From the NCBI GenBank assembly GCA_900470965.1, contig UCCS01000064.1, forward strand, positions 35,397-99,396: a DNA stretch of 64,000 nt, written 5' to 3'. The translations under genes were made by a program, and so were the position numbers. Origin of the DNA: Hyphomicrobiales bacterium (GTDB taxonomy: Bacteria > Pseudomonadota > Alphaproteobacteria > Rhizobiales > Rhizobiaceae). Below, in pieces: positions 41,404 to 50,650 of the stretch. Below the pieces are notes generated by a model. The model was not told where the DNA came from. It did not search any database and saw nothing but the letters and a program-made list of their open reading frames with translations. How positions within the stretch are numbered: position 1 is the stretch's first letter; every line of letters starts with the position of its first letter.

Positions 41404-44400
41404 ATGAAGTTCAACAAGCTCCGCCTTGTCGGCTTCAAATCCTTCGTCGAACCGACCGAATTCTTCATCGAGCGCGGGCTGACGGGCGTGGTCGGGCCGA
41501 ACGGTTGCGGCAAGTCCAATCTCGTGGAAGCCCTGCGCTGGGTCATGGGCGAGAATTCCTACAAGAATATGCGCGCGTCCGGCATGGACGACGTGATCTT
41601 TTCCGGCTCGGGAAACCGCCCGGCGCGGAACACTGCCGAAGTCGCGCTCTATCTCGACAATGGCGAGCGCACGGCGCCGGCCGCCTTCAACGACAGCGAT
41701 GAAATCCAGGTCACCCGCCGCATCGAGCGCGAGCAGGGATCGATCTATCGCATCAACGGCAAGGAAAGCCGGGCCAAGGATGTGCAACTGCTCTTTGCCG
41801 ATGCCTCCACCGGCGCCCGCTCTCCTTCCATGGTCGGGCAGGGCCGCATCGGCGAGCTGATCGCCGCAAAACCGCAGGCCCGCCGCCAGTTGCTGGAAGA
41901 AGCCGCCGGCATTTCCGGCCTGCACTCCCGCCGCCACGAGGCCGAGCTTCGCCTGCGTGCCGCCGAAAGCAATCTCGAGCGGCTGGATGACGTCACCTCG
42001 CAGCTTGAAAGCCAAATCGAGAGCCTGAAGCGTCAGGCCCGCCAGGCAAACCGCTTCAAGACGCTCTCTGCCGATATCCGCGCCCGCGAGGCGATGCTCT
42101 TGCATATCCGCTGGGTGCAGGCGAAAGAGGCCGAAGCCGAGGCCGACAGCGCGCTGAACCAGGCAACCGTCGTCGTCGCCGAGAAGGCGCAGATCCAGAT
42201 GGATGCGGCAAAGAATCAGGGCATCGCCGCCCTGAAGCTGCCCGAACTGCGCGAAGGCGAGGCGAGGGCGGCTGCCGCCCTCCAGCGCCTGCAGATCGCT
42301 CGCAGCCAGCTCGAAGAGGATGCCAACCGCATCCTGCGCCGCCGCGATGAACTCACCCGCCGGCTGGCACAACTTGCCGAAGACATCAGACGCGAGGAGC
42401 GGCTCGTCGCCGACAATGCCACAATCCTGGCAGGACTCGACGCTGAAGAGGCCGATATTGCTGAAATTCTGGCCGATTCCGGCCGCTATGCCGAAGAGAC
42501 GCAGCAGGCTTTCGAAGAGGCCGGCGCCAAACTCGCCGACAGTGAGCGTATCTTCACCACCCTGACTGCAGAGCGCGCTGAAGCTGCTGCCGCACGCAAT
42601 CAGCTGGAACGCGCCATTCGCGACCTCACTGATCGCAAGCTGCGGCTCGAACGCCAAATGGACGATGCCAATCGCGAACTCGGCGGCATCGAGCAGAAGA
42701 TTGCAACGCTGCCCGACCCGGACGAGAAGCGGGCCATGGTCGAGGCGGGCGAAGTCGCCCTGGCCGAGGCCGAGACGACAATCCAGTCCGTCGAGCAGGC
42801 GCTTGCCAGGGCGCGCGAGACGGAAGCGCTTTCCCGTACCCCCGTCGAGCAGGCACGCAGCAAGCTCAACGCGCTGGAAACCGAAGCCCGTACCATCCAG
42901 CGCATGCTGGCAGGTGCTGCGGCAGGCGAATTTCCGCCGGTTGCCGAAGAGCTGAAGGTCGATCGCGGTTTCGAGACGGCGCTCGGTGCCGCACTCGGAG
43001 ACGATCTCGAATCACCGCTCGATCCGAACGCGCCTGCCCACTGGTCGGAAAACGGCGATGGCTCTGGTGATCCAGCGCTTCCTGCTGGCGCTGAGCCGCT
43101 GTTGAACCACGTCCGCGCACCCGCGGCGCTGATCCGTCGCCTGCGCCAGATCGGTCTGGTGGCTGATGCCGACGCGCCACGTCTGGTGAAGGAACTCAAG
43201 GCCGGCCAGCGCCTGGTGACCAAGGAAGGCGCCGTCTATCGCTGGGATGGCCACGTCGCCGGCGCGGACGCGCCGAGTGCTGCAGCCTTGCGCCTTGCCC
43301 AGAAGAACCGCCTTGCCGAGCTGGAAGGCGAGGCGGAGCTTGCCCGCGACGTTCTGGCCGAGGCTGAGGAGCGTCTTGCCGCCGCAGCCGATACCATTCG
43401 CGAGCAGGAGCGCAGGCTCACCGGAGCCCGCGACATGAGCCGCTTGTCCGCCCGCCATCTGGCCGAGGCGCGAGAGGCGCTCGCCGCCGCCGAGCGTGCC
43501 TCCGGTGATCTCATTCGCCGCCGCGATGTCATTGCCGAAGCCGTCAGCCAGTTGCAGGCGCAGCTCGAGGATGTTGCCGTTCAGGAAGAAAATGCCCGTA
43601 TCGAACTTGAGGATGCGCCGGACTTGACCGCGCTCGACGAACGGCTGCGCTTCCAGCAGGCCGAGGTCGCGACGGATCGCGGCGCCCTTGCTGAAGCCCG
43701 CGCCCGCCACGAGAGCCTGAACCGTGAGAACGACGCCCGCCAGCGCCGCATCGTCGCCATCGGCCAGGAGCGCGAGACCTGGCGCCAGCGCGCTGCAAGT
43801 GCTGAGGATCACATCGCCACGCTGCGTGAGCGCGAGGAGGAGGCCCGCGAGGAGGCCGCCGAGCTTGAAATGGCGCCTGATGAATTCGACGACAAGCGCC
43901 GCGCCTTGCTGACGGAGCTGCAGAAGGCCGAGGAAGCCCGCCGCGGCGCTGCCGATCTCTTGGCGCAGGCCGAACTTCTGCAGCGGGACGCGGACCACAA
44001 GGCAGCGACGGCGCTCTCCGAACTCGCCGAAAGCCGCGAGCGCCGCGGCCGCGCCGAGGAGCGCCTGGTCTCCGCACGCGAGAAACGGCAGGAGAGCGAA
44101 CAGCGCATTCGTGAGACACTGAACGTGCAGCCCCATGAGGCGATGCGCCTTGCCGACCGGCCGGGATTGCAGACGCTGCCGGATCCGCGCGAGGTTGAAC
44201 GCGAGGTGGAGCGGCTGCGGATCGAGCGCGAACGTTTGGGCGCCGTCAACCTGCGCGCCGACGAGGAACAGAAGGAACTCAGCGAGAAGCTGGAAGCGCT
44301 TATCAAGGAACGTGACGACGTCATAGATGCCATCCGCAAGCTGCGCGGCGCGATCCAGAGCCTGAACCGCGAAGGCCGTGAGCGCCTGATCGCCGCCTTC

Positions 44401-44862
44401 GATGTCGTCAACGCCCAATTCCAGCGCCTCTTCACCCACCTCTTCGGCGGTGGCACAGCGGAATTGCAACTGATCGAATCCGACGATCCGCTGGAAGCTG
44501 GTCTCGAAATTCTTGCCCGCCCGCCCGGCAAGAAGCCACAGACCATGACGCTGCTCTCGGGCGGCGAGCAGGCACTGACGGCAATGGCTTTGATCTTCGC
44601 CGTCTTCCTCACCAATCCCGCACCGATCTGCGTGCTGGATGAGGTGGATGCACCGCTCGACGACCACAATGTCGAGCGCTACTGCAATCTGATGGACGAG
44701 ATGGCGGCCTCCACCGAGACCCGATTCGTCATCATTACCCACAACCCCATCACCATGGCCCGCATGAATCGCCTCTTTGGTGTCACGATGGCGGAGCAGG
44801 GTGTTTCTCAACTTGTCTCGGTCGATCTGCAGACCGCAGAGCGTCTCCGTGAGACGGCTTGA
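41404..44862 (+). CDS. smc: Chromosome segregation protein SMC
   Basis: An 1152-residue SMC ATPase that organises and segregates the chromosome with ScpA and ScpB. Walker A is GPNGCGKSN at 31-39, the ABC signature LSGGEQ is at 1051-1056 and Walker B is CVLDEVDAPLDD near 1076-1087. Between them are two long Arg/Glu/Ala-rich coiled coils and a hinge around residues 500-640, where the coil pattern breaks. The start ATG at 41404 follows GAGGCTGGGGC. Confidence 0.97.
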   Translation: MKFNKLRLVGFKSFVEPTEFFIERGLTGVVGPNGCGKSNLVEALRWVMGENSYKNMRASGMDDVIFSGSGNRPARNTAEVALYLDNGERTAPAAFNDSDEIQVTRRIEREQGSIYRINGKESRAKDVQLLFADASTGARSPSMVGQGRIGELIAAKPQARRQLLEEAAGISGLHSRRHEAELRLRAAESNLERLDDVTSQLESQIESLKRQARQANRFKTLSADIRAREAMLLHIRWVQAKEAEAEADSALNQATVVVAEKAQIQMDAAKNQGIAALKLPELREGEARAAAALQRLQIARSQLEEDANRILRRRDELTRRLAQLAEDIRREERLVADNATILAGLDAEEADIAEILADSGRYAEETQQAFEEAGAKLADSERIFTTLTAERAEAAAARNQLERAIRDLTDRKLRLERQMDDANRELGGIEQKIATLPDPDEKRAMVEAGEVALAEAETTIQSVEQALARARETEALSRTPVEQARSKLNALETEARTIQRMLAGAAAGEFPPVAEELKVDRGFETALGAALGDDLESPLDPNAPAHWSENGDGSGDPALPAGAEPLLNHVRAPAALIRRLRQIGLVADADAPRLVKELKAGQRLVTKEGAVYRWDGHVAGADAPSAAALRLAQKNRLAELEGEAELARDVLAEAEERLAAAADTIREQERRLTGARDMSRLSARHLAEAREALAAAERASGDLIRRRDVIAEAVSQLQAQLEDVAVQEENARIELEDAPDLTALDERLRFQQAEVATDRGALAEARARHESLNRENDARQRRIVAIGQERETWRQRAASAEDHIATLREREEEAREEAAELEMAPDEFDDKRRALLTELQKAEEARRGAADLLAQAELLQRDADHKAATALSELAESRERRGRAEERLVSAREKRQESEQRIRETLNVQPHEAMRLADRPGLQTLPDPREVEREVERLRIERERLGAVNLRADEEQKELSEKLEALIKERDDVIDAIRKLRGAIQSLNREGRERLIAAFDVVNAQFQRLFTHLFGGGTAELQLIESDDPLEAGLEILARPPGKKPQTMTLLSGGEQALTAMALIFAVFLTNPAPICVLDEVDAPLDDHNVERYCNLMDEMAASTETRFVIITHNPITMARMNRLFGVTMAEQGVSQLVSVDLQTAERLRETA

Positions 44863-45002
44863 GGCCGCATTTTAATTAAAGACCAAAAAAGGTCACCCTG
44901 ACATCGGGTACGTACCCCATTTGGGTGATGCTCTTTTGCGCGCATTGCATTAGAAGTTGTTTTATCGCAACCGCGCCGTTACGGATAAGTAGCAATCGGT
45001 CG

Positions 45003-45152
45003 TTGTGATCTGTTGAATTTGCAATGCTGTCTTCGGGTTGGGGATTGGCCCCGAAGATCACAAGGCATAAGTGGACCCCCCGTCCGGTTTTCCTGGCCGG
45101 ACGGAAACAAGGCTTTGCGGGACCGTTGTTGCAGTCCCGCAAAGCTTTTTTT
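45003..45152 (+). ncRNA. Candidate structured small RNA upstream of ppdK
   Basis: About 150 bases with three predicted stems in series. TTGTGAT (45003-45009) pairs with ATCACAA (45057-45063), enclosing CTTCGGG (45031-45037) with CCCGAAG (45050-45056). Next CCGTCCGG (45080-45087) pairs with CCGGACGG (45097-45104), and last is a 12-bp terminator stem with a T-run. A C-rich single-stranded GGACCCCCCG region lies between the first two. The 5' end and promoter are not known. It could also be a long leader or 3' end of the smc message. Confidence 0.5.
45112..45152 (+). terminator. Strong rho-independent terminator
   Basis: GCTTTGCGGGAC (45112-45123) pairs perfectly with GTCCCGCAAAGC (45134-45145), followed by TTTTTTT (45146-45152). 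It is 250 bases after the smc stop and 150 before ppdK, which is far from either gene and suggests an independent transcript ending here. Confidence 0.9.
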
Positions 45153-45303
45153 GTGCGCCTTCGCTGCGCCTCATCAGTTTCAATCGTTTGATCTTGCATC
45201 CTGTCAGGGATTTATTGTGCGGCGCAACATTTCGCCGCATTTGTCGATTTTCATTTCAACACCAAGGGATTAAGCTGGTCTCCGAAATGGTGTTGGGGGG
45301 AAG

Positions 45304-47970
45304 ATGACCAAGTGGGTCTATACGTTCGGCAACGGGCAGGCTGAAGGCCGGGCGCGAGACAAGGAGATCCTTGGCGGCAAGGGCGCCAATCTTGCCGAAA
45401 TGTGCAGCCTCGGCCTCCCGGTTCCTCCTGGCCTCACCATCGTCAGCGAAGCCTGCAGCACCTATTACAAGAACGGCCGCAAGATTGATCGGGCACTGAA
45501 GGAGCAGGTGCTCGCGGGCATTGCCGGTATCGAGGAGATCACCGGCCGCCGTTTCGGTGCGGGCAACCAGCCTCTTTTGCTCTCCGTTCGCTCAGGCGCC
45601 CGTGTTTCCATGCCGGGCATGATGGATACGGTGCTCAACCTCGGCCTGAATGATGAGACGGTGCAGGCGCTCGGCCATGATGCCGGCGATGCGCGCTTCG
45701 CCTGGGACAGCTATCGCCGCTTCATCCAGATGTATGCCGATGTCGTCATGGGGCTCGGCAATGACCTTTTCGAGGAAATCCTCGAGGATGAGAAGGGGCG
45801 CCTCGGCCACGAGTTCGATACCGAACTCAACGCTTCCGAATGGCAGCATGTCGTTTCGCTCTACAAGGCGCTGATCGAGGAAGAGCTGGATGAGGCTTTC
45901 CCGCAGGATCCCGCGATACAACTCTGGGGCGCTGTCGGCGCGGTGTTTTCCAGCTGGATGAGCGCACGCGCCGTTACATACCGCCAGCTTCACAATATTC
46001 CGGAAGCCTGGGGCACGGCGGTCAACATCCAGGCGATGGTTTTCGGCAATCTCGGCAATGCGTCTGCCACGGGTGTCGCCTTCACGCGCAATCCCTCGAC
46101 TGGGCAGAAGCTGCTTTACGGCGAGTTCCTCGTCAATGCACAGGGTGAAGACGTCGTCGCCGGTATCCGCACGCCGCAGAGCATCACCGAGGAGGGGCGT
46201 ATAGCCTCAGGTTCCGAAAAGCCCTCGATGGAAAAGCTGATGCCGGAAGCCTTTGCCGAGTTCGGCCGCATCTGCAACGAGCTCGAAGCTCATTACCGCG
46301 ATATGCAGGACATCGAATTCACTATCGAGCGCGGCAAGCTCTGGATGCTGCAGACACGCTCCGGCAAGCGCTCGACACGGGCAGCCATGAAGATCGCCGT
46401 CGACATGGTGGACGAAGGTGTCATCACCGAGGACGAAGCCGTCCTGCGCATCGAGCCATCGTCACTCGACCAGCTCCTGCATCCGACCATCGATCCGCGC
46501 GTCACCCGCCAGGTGATCGGCTCCGGCCTGCCGGCCTCGCCGGGGGCGGCCACCGGCGAGATTGTCTTCACGTCGGAAGAGGCCGTTGAGGCAGAGTCGG
46601 AAGGTCGCAAAGTGATCCTGCTGCGCGTCGAGACGAGCCCGGAAGACATTCACGGCATGCATGCAGCAGAAGGTATTCTCACCACGCGCGGCGGCATGAC
46701 CAGCCACGCCGCCGTCGTTGCTCGCGGCATGGGCATCCCCTGCGTCGTCGGCGCCGGCACCATGCGTATCGACGCCCGCAATGAACGGTTGATAGGCATT
46801 GGTGTGACGCTGAAGAGGGGCGATATCATCACCATCGACGGTTCCGCCGGTCAGGTGCTGAAGGGTGAAGTGCCGATGATCCAGCCGGAACTGTCGGGCG
46901 ATTTCGGCCGCATCATGGGCTGGGCAGACCGCGCCCGCCGCATGACTGTGCGCACCAATGCCGACACGCCGGCCGATGCCCGTGCCGCCCGCTCCTTCGG
47001 TGCCGAAGGCATTGGGCTTTGCCGCACCGAGCATATGTTCTTCGAGGGCGAGCGCATCCATGTCATGCGCGAGATGATCCTGGCGGAAGACGAGAAGGGC
47101 AGACGCAGCGCGCTCGACAAGCTCCTTCCCATGCAGCGGGGTGATTTCACCGGCCTCTTTACCGTCATGCACGGCCTGCCGGTAACGATCCGTCTGCTCG
47201 ATCCGCCGCTGCACGAATTCCTGCCGAAGAGTGATGAGGAGATCGCCGAGGTCGCCTATGCCATGGGCATGGAGCCTTCGGCCCTGCGCCAGCGCGTCGA
47301 TGCGCTGCACGAATTCAATCCCATGCTTGGCCATCGCGGCTGCCGCCTTGCCATCTCCTATCCTGAAATCGTCGAGATGCAGGCGCGTGCCATCTTCGAG
47401 GCTGCGATTGCCGCAGCGCAGGAAACGGGGGCGGCCGTCGTTCCCGAAATCATGGTGCCGCTCGTCGGTCTGCGCTCGGAGCTCGATTACGTGAAGGCGA
47501 AGATCGATGCCGTGGCTCTGGATGTCATGTCGGAAGCCAGGATGCGCATCGACTATCTGGTTGGCACGATGATCGAGCTGCCGCGTGCCGCTTTGCGCGC
47601 CCATGTCATTGCCGAGGCAGCCGAATTCTTTTCCTTCGGCACTAACGACCTGACGCAGACCACCTTCGGCATTTCGCGCGACGATGCCTCGGCCTTCATT
47701 CCGACCTACCAGCGCAAAGGCATCATCGAGCATGATCCCTTCATATCCTTGGATTTCGATGGAGTAGGGGAGCTGATCCGTATCGCTGCCGAGCGCGGCC
47801 GGCGCACGCGAAACGACATGAAGCTCGGCATCTGCGGTGAACATGGCGGCGATCCCGCCTCTATCCATTTCTGTGAGACGATCGGCCTCGACTACGTCTC
47901 CTGCTCGCCCTTTCGCGTGCCGATTGCGCGGCTTGCAGCCGCGCAGGCGGTGATTTCGGGCGCTCAGTGA
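45304..47970 (+). CDS. ppdK: Pyruvate, phosphate dikinase
   Basis: An 888-residue enzyme that interconverts pyruvate, ATP and phosphate with phosphoenolpyruvate, AMP and pyrophosphate. The N-terminal nucleotide domain has GGKGANLAEM near residue 20; the phosphocarrier histidine is H468 in GGMTSHAAVVARG, and the C-terminal barrel has the catalytic C844 in GICGEHGGDP. The start ATG follows GGGGGGAAG. In rhizobia this enzyme takes part in gluconeogenesis from dicarboxylates. Confidence 0.97.
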   Translation: MTKWVYTFGNGQAEGRARDKEILGGKGANLAEMCSLGLPVPPGLTIVSEACSTYYKNGRKIDRALKEQVLAGIAGIEEITGRRFGAGNQPLLLSVRSGARVSMPGMMDTVLNLGLNDETVQALGHDAGDARFAWDSYRRFIQMYADVVMGLGNDLFEEILEDEKGRLGHEFDTELNASEWQHVVSLYKALIEEELDEAFPQDPAIQLWGAVGAVFSSWMSARAVTYRQLHNIPEAWGTAVNIQAMVFGNLGNASATGVAFTRNPSTGQKLLYGEFLVNAQGEDVVAGIRTPQSITEEGRIASGSEKPSMEKLMPEAFAEFGRICNELEAHYRDMQDIEFTIERGKLWMLQTRSGKRSTRAAMKIAVDMVDEGVITEDEAVLRIEPSSLDQLLHPTIDPRVTRQVIGSGLPASPGAATGEIVFTSEEAVEAESEGRKVILLRVETSPEDIHGMHAAEGILTTRGGMTSHAAVVARGMGIPCVVGAGTMRIDARNERLIGIGVTLKRGDIITIDGSAGQVLKGEVPMIQPELSGDFGRIMGWADRARRMTVRTNADTPADARAARSFGAEGIGLCRTEHMFFEGERIHVMREMILAEDEKGRRSALDKLLPMQRGDFTGLFTVMHGLPVTIRLLDPPLHEFLPKSDEEIAEVAYAMGMEPSALRQRVDALHEFNPMLGHRGCRLAISYPEIVEMQARAIFEAAIAAAQETGAAVVPEIMVPLVGLRSELDYVKAKIDAVALDVMSEARMRIDYLVGTMIELPRAALRAHVIAEAAEFFSFGTNDLTQTTFGISRDDASAFIPTYQRKGIIEHDPFISLDFDGVGELIRIAAERGRRTRNDMKLGICGEHGGDPASIHFCETIGLDYVSCSPFRVPIARLAAAQAVISGAQ

Positions 47971-48239
47971 CGGTAGCGATAGTAGCGCGGATAAACGTAG
48001 GGACCGTTCAGATTATAGGCCATGTCGGCCATAACCCAGTCGCTGTCGTAGCGGGCCTGGGCGCGGCGGTCGAGATCGATGCGCTGCAGGCAGTTGGCAA
48101 AGCCGTCCGTTCCGCGCTTGAAGCCGTAGCCGAGGCAGGTCTGTTCGTCACGTGCCCGGCGCTCCTCGGGCGTCAGGGTCTGGCAGGCGGCAAGCCCGGC
48201 GGCCAGAACGGCAAGAAGCGGCAGAACATATGGGCGCAT
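47964..48239 (-). CDS. Small lipoprotein
   Basis: A 91-residue lipoprotein. The signal peptide ends at the lipobox LAAC with the modified cysteine at residue 19. The mature part has two further cysteines (QTCLGYGFKRG, FANCLQR) and a Tyr/Arg-rich end (YVYPRYYRYRH). AAGGAA precedes the ATG at 48239. Its stop overlaps the last bases of ppdK on the other strand. Function unknown. Confidence 0.78.
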   Translation of the reverse strand: MRPYVLPLLAVLAAGLAACQTLTPEERRARDEQTCLGYGFKRGTDGFANCLQRIDLDRRAQARYDSDWVMADMAYNLNGPYVYPRYYRYRH

Positions 48240-48312
48240 CGGTCTATTCCTTGAGCATGAATGTCCGACCAAGAAAATCCATCTGCCAGGCGCCGTCAAC
48301 CTGACTGTGATA

Positions 48313-48510
48313 TCAAGCCGCGCCCGCGGGGTCGCCAATCGGCAGCAGCGCCGGGTCAAGCGGCCGGCCTTCCGGCTTCTTCGTGTCGCTCGGGTCCTGT
48401 GTCGGCGCCAGCGGCGGTTTTTCCTGAGTGCGGTCAGGAATATCAGGGGTCGGTTGCGGGCCAAGCGGCGCCTTTGCGCCGGGCGTCTGAATCGGATCTC
48501 TTTTCGGCAT
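48313..48510 (-). CDS. Small proline-rich hypothetical protein
   Basis: A 65-residue, Pro/Asp/Lys-rich protein (MPKRDPIQTPGAKAPLG start) with no predicted fold, likely disordered. A very good ribosome site, GAAGGAGG, sits upstream of the ATG, which is the main reason to accept it. No family recognised. Confidence 0.6.
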   Translation of the reverse strand: MPKRDPIQTPGAKAPLGPQPTPDIPDRTQEKPPLAPTQDPSDTKKPEGRPLDPALLPIGDPAGAA

Positions 48511-48620
48511 GATTCGCCTCCTTCACTGAGGAAGGAACGGCAGGATGCATGCTTGGTTCCACTTTCGTTGCCATGCGTTCCTATGTAAGAGCAAAAGACA
48601 GCAGCACTGGAAAGAGCACC

Positions 48621-48866
48621 ATGGCGATCCGCGATCGATTCTCGAAGAAACTCACCTGTCCGCAATGTGGCAATAGCGGTTTTGCCGAAGCCTCCGAGAT
48701 CGACGATGCCAAGCGCAAGAATCCCGACTTTAAGGTGGATCAGCTGCCACGCGGCTTCTTCGTGCAGCGCTCCTCGGTCCATCAGGAAACATTCATGCTG
48801 AAATGCGAATGCGGCCGCAAGTTTCCTTTCCGCTCGTTGGCGGAGGCTGCAGCAGGCCGCGATTAA
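48621..48866 (+). CDS. Small zinc-ribbon protein
   Basis: An 81-residue protein with two Cys pairs (LTCPQCGNSGF and LKCECGRKF) that likely bind one zinc ion. The ATG at 48621 is preceded by GGAAAGAG. The middle segment (KVDQLPRGFFVQRSSVHQ) suggests a single compact domain. A RIME-like repeat follows its stop directly. Function unknown. Confidence 0.75.
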   Translation: MAIRDRFSKKLTCPQCGNSGFAEASEIDDAKRKNPDFKVDQLPRGFFVQRSSVHQETFMLKCECGRKFPFRSLAEAAAGRD

Positions 48867-48969
48867 AGCATGTCGCGCAAGAGTGTGCAGCGGTTTTGCG
48901 ATAACGACATGCGTAAAACAAAGAGCTAAAGCGCAGCGAGAGAATCCTGGAGATCGCGACGCGCTTTAG
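48864..48969 (+). repeat. RIME-like palindromic intergenic repeat, copy 1
   Basis: A 106-base element with two stem-loops: GCATGTCG/CGACATGC with inner CGCAA/TTGCG, and CTAAAGCGC/GCGCTTTAG. It is nearly the same as the element at 62483-62587 and in the same orientation. It lies between two convergent genes. The resemblance to the Rhizobium intergenic mosaic element is from memory of rhizobial genomes, not from a search. Confidence 0.85.
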
Positions 48970-48972
48970 AAT

Positions 48973-49362
48973 TCAGATCCGCTCGAGAACCTCGATGAAG
49001 GCATCGGCGAAACGCACCAGATGTTCGGTATCCTCATCGGGCGCCTGCATGCGGATTTCCGTGCCGTTCTGGTCGAGCAGAGCCAGAACCACCCGCATCT
49101 TCTTGTCCGATGTTGGGATGCGCAGAACCGCGATTCGCCGGCAATCCTCAACGAGCCCCGCTGCCGGCAGGTCGAAGAGAAATTCGCCACGGCTTTCGGT
49201 AGCCGCCTTGCGCACCACCTCGCAGAAGCCGGCTTCGCCATCGGCATAGCCTTCCAGCGAAAGTTCGAGTTCGAGCAGTTCCAGTGGCAACAGCGGCTCG
49301 GCGCGGTCGATGCCGCCAAGCGAGGAAGCTCGCGGCCTTTCCATCGTCTCGGATGAGATCAT
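48973..49362 (-). CDS. Conserved hypothetical protein
   Basis: A 129-residue soluble protein (MISSETMERPRASS start; core ELLELELSLEGYADGEAGF, FLFDLPAAGLVEDCRRIAVLRI, ending FIEVLERI). The ATG at 49362 follows AGGAGAGACAG. The regular beta-strand pattern suggests a small barrel or sandwich but no family was recognised. It may be ancillary to the DUF1499 gene that diverges from it. Confidence 0.7.
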   Translation of the reverse strand: MISSETMERPRASSLGGIDRAEPLLPLELLELELSLEGYADGEAGFCEVVRKAATESRGEFLFDLPAAGLVEDCRRIAVLRIPTSDKKMRVVLALLDQNGTEIRMQAPDEDTEHLVRFADAFIEVLERI

Positions 49363-49588
49363 CTGTCTCTCCTGTTTCGTGGGAAGTGCATGAGACTCCG
49401 GTAGAATGGCCTTTTTACGGCATATCAGCAATAGCTTATGGAGATCGTATGCGCTTTGATTTGGCCTTTGAAGTGGATTGCTTCGGCAATGCTCAGACAA
49501 GAGTTTCAATTTAAACGAATCTTGCACTAGAAAAGTCGTTGGCAGCGGATGCATTCGATGCATCGCTGCCGACCAACTGGTAAGTTTG

Positions 49589-50494
49589 ATGGCCATCCGT
49601 TTCGATCGTCCCGTTTCCAGCGCTGCCCGCTTTTCGCGGCACTTCGGGGCGTTTGCGCTTGTGCTTTCGGTCGCGGTGCTGATCGCCCATCGCTTCGGTG
49701 GGCTGGCGACACCCTATCTCATTCTGGTGCTGCTCGTTTCCGTCGGCTGCGCGATTCTCGCGACCCTGTTGGCTGCTATCGGCCTTCGCAGCCTTTGGAT
49801 GACCGGTGCCGAAGGCGGGTTGAATGCGCTGGCGGCACTCATTTACGCTGCCTTTCCGCTCGGTATCGGTGCCTTTGCAGCGGAGCGCTATTTCACTCTG
49901 CCGGCAATCTATGACGTGACCACGGATACGGCCACCGCACCCGACTGGCTGTCGACGCCGCAGGCAGACCAGATCTGGCTGCCGCGTGATCCCGTCGTCA
50001 CACCCGCCGACCGCGAAAGGCAGCTTGTCGCCTATCCGGAACTCACGGGCCGCCGCTACGACGGCGCACTCGACCGTGTTCTCGAAGCCGTCAAGAAGGT
50101 CGCAAAGCAAAACGGCATCACCATCACCAAAAGCGAAGGCGACACGACGCCCGGCCGCGAACTGGAAAACAAGCCCGTGCCGGCGCAGCCCGAAAGCGGT
50201 GTCGCCGATTCGCCCGATATCATTCCTGTGCCGACGCCGCGCCCCTATGAGGACGATGTGGCGAAGCTGATCCGCGGCGCCAATGGCGTGATTCTGCAGG
50301 GTACGACGCGCACCTTCATCCTCGGTCTGCGTTTCGACTTCATCATCCGTCTGCGCGAAGAGGCCGAAACCACCTTCGTCGACGTGCGCGTTGCCTCCCG
50401 CTACGGCCAGCACGACCTCGGCTTCAGCGCCGAAGAGGCCGAGCAATATCTTGGTGCCCTCGATTCAGAACTTCTGGGTATTGCGGGTGGGTGA
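49589..50494 (+). CDS. DUF1499 family membrane protein
   Basis: A 301-residue protein with three hydrophobic helices in the first 110 residues (FALVLSVAVLIAHRFG, LILVLLVSVGCAILATLLAAIG, GLNALAALIYAAFPLGIGAF) and a soluble DUF1499 domain at the end (FDFIIRLREEAETTFVDVRVASRYGQ broken by a turn). The start ATG at 49589 has only a weak ribosome site. Function unknown. Confidence 0.82.
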   Translation: MAIRFDRPVSSAARFSRHFGAFALVLSVAVLIAHRFGGLATPYLILVLLVSVGCAILATLLAAIGLRSLWMTGAEGGLNALAALIYAAFPLGIGAFAAERYFTLPAIYDVTTDTATAPDWLSTPQADQIWLPRDPVVTPADRERQLVAYPELTGRRYDGALDRVLEAVKKVAKQNGITITKSEGDTTPGRELENKPVPAQPESGVADSPDIIPVPTPRPYEDDVAKLIRGANGVILQGTTRTFILGLRFDFIIRLREEAETTFVDVRVASRYGQHDLGFSAEEAEQYLGALDSELLGIAGG

Positions 50495-50516
50495 GGTCTG
50501 GTGCTGCGGAGCAGCA

Positions 50517-50541
50517 GCAATCGATCCAGTGAATCGATTGC
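50517..50541. repeat. Short intergenic palindrome
   Basis: GCAATCGAT (50517-50525) and ATCGATTGC (50533-50541) form a perfect 9-bp inverted repeat with a 7-base loop, 22 bases after the DUF1499 stop. Elements of this ATCGATCCA/ATCGAT form recur between genes in rhizobial genomes, by recollection. No T-run follows. Confidence 0.55.
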
Positions 50542-50650
50542 AAGACCGAACGCCCGGAGTCATGCGGCGGGCCGGGATACGGTGAGGCACAGTAAAACGC
50601 CCCTATCGCAAAACTATCCGATAAAATGCGAAGAGCCGTAACCGCCAAAC

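Larger units (their letters stand above)
44863..45303. other. Structured 441-base intergenic region between smc and ppdK
   Basis: No coding frame with convincing codon use is seen. The region is rich in inverted repeats. CACCC (44894-44898) pairs with GGGTG (44923-44927) around the palindrome GGGTAC-GTACCC (44906-44917). Then comes the RNA candidate at 45003-45152. Close to ppdK, TGCGGCG (45218-45224) pairs with CGCCGCA (45233-45239). Confidence 0.6.

Noticed and set aside
43012..44811. A 599-codon open frame opposite smc.
   Set aside because: It is an antisense shadow of a highly GC-biased gene and has no recognisable motif or ribosome site.
44876..45199. A 107-codon frame on the minus strand between smc and ppdK.
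   Set aside because: No ribosome site, codon use unlike the neighbours, and it crosses several strong stem-loops and a terminator.
46462..47868. A 468-codon open frame opposite ppdK.
   Set aside because: An antisense shadow; the ppdK catalytic motifs prove the other strand.
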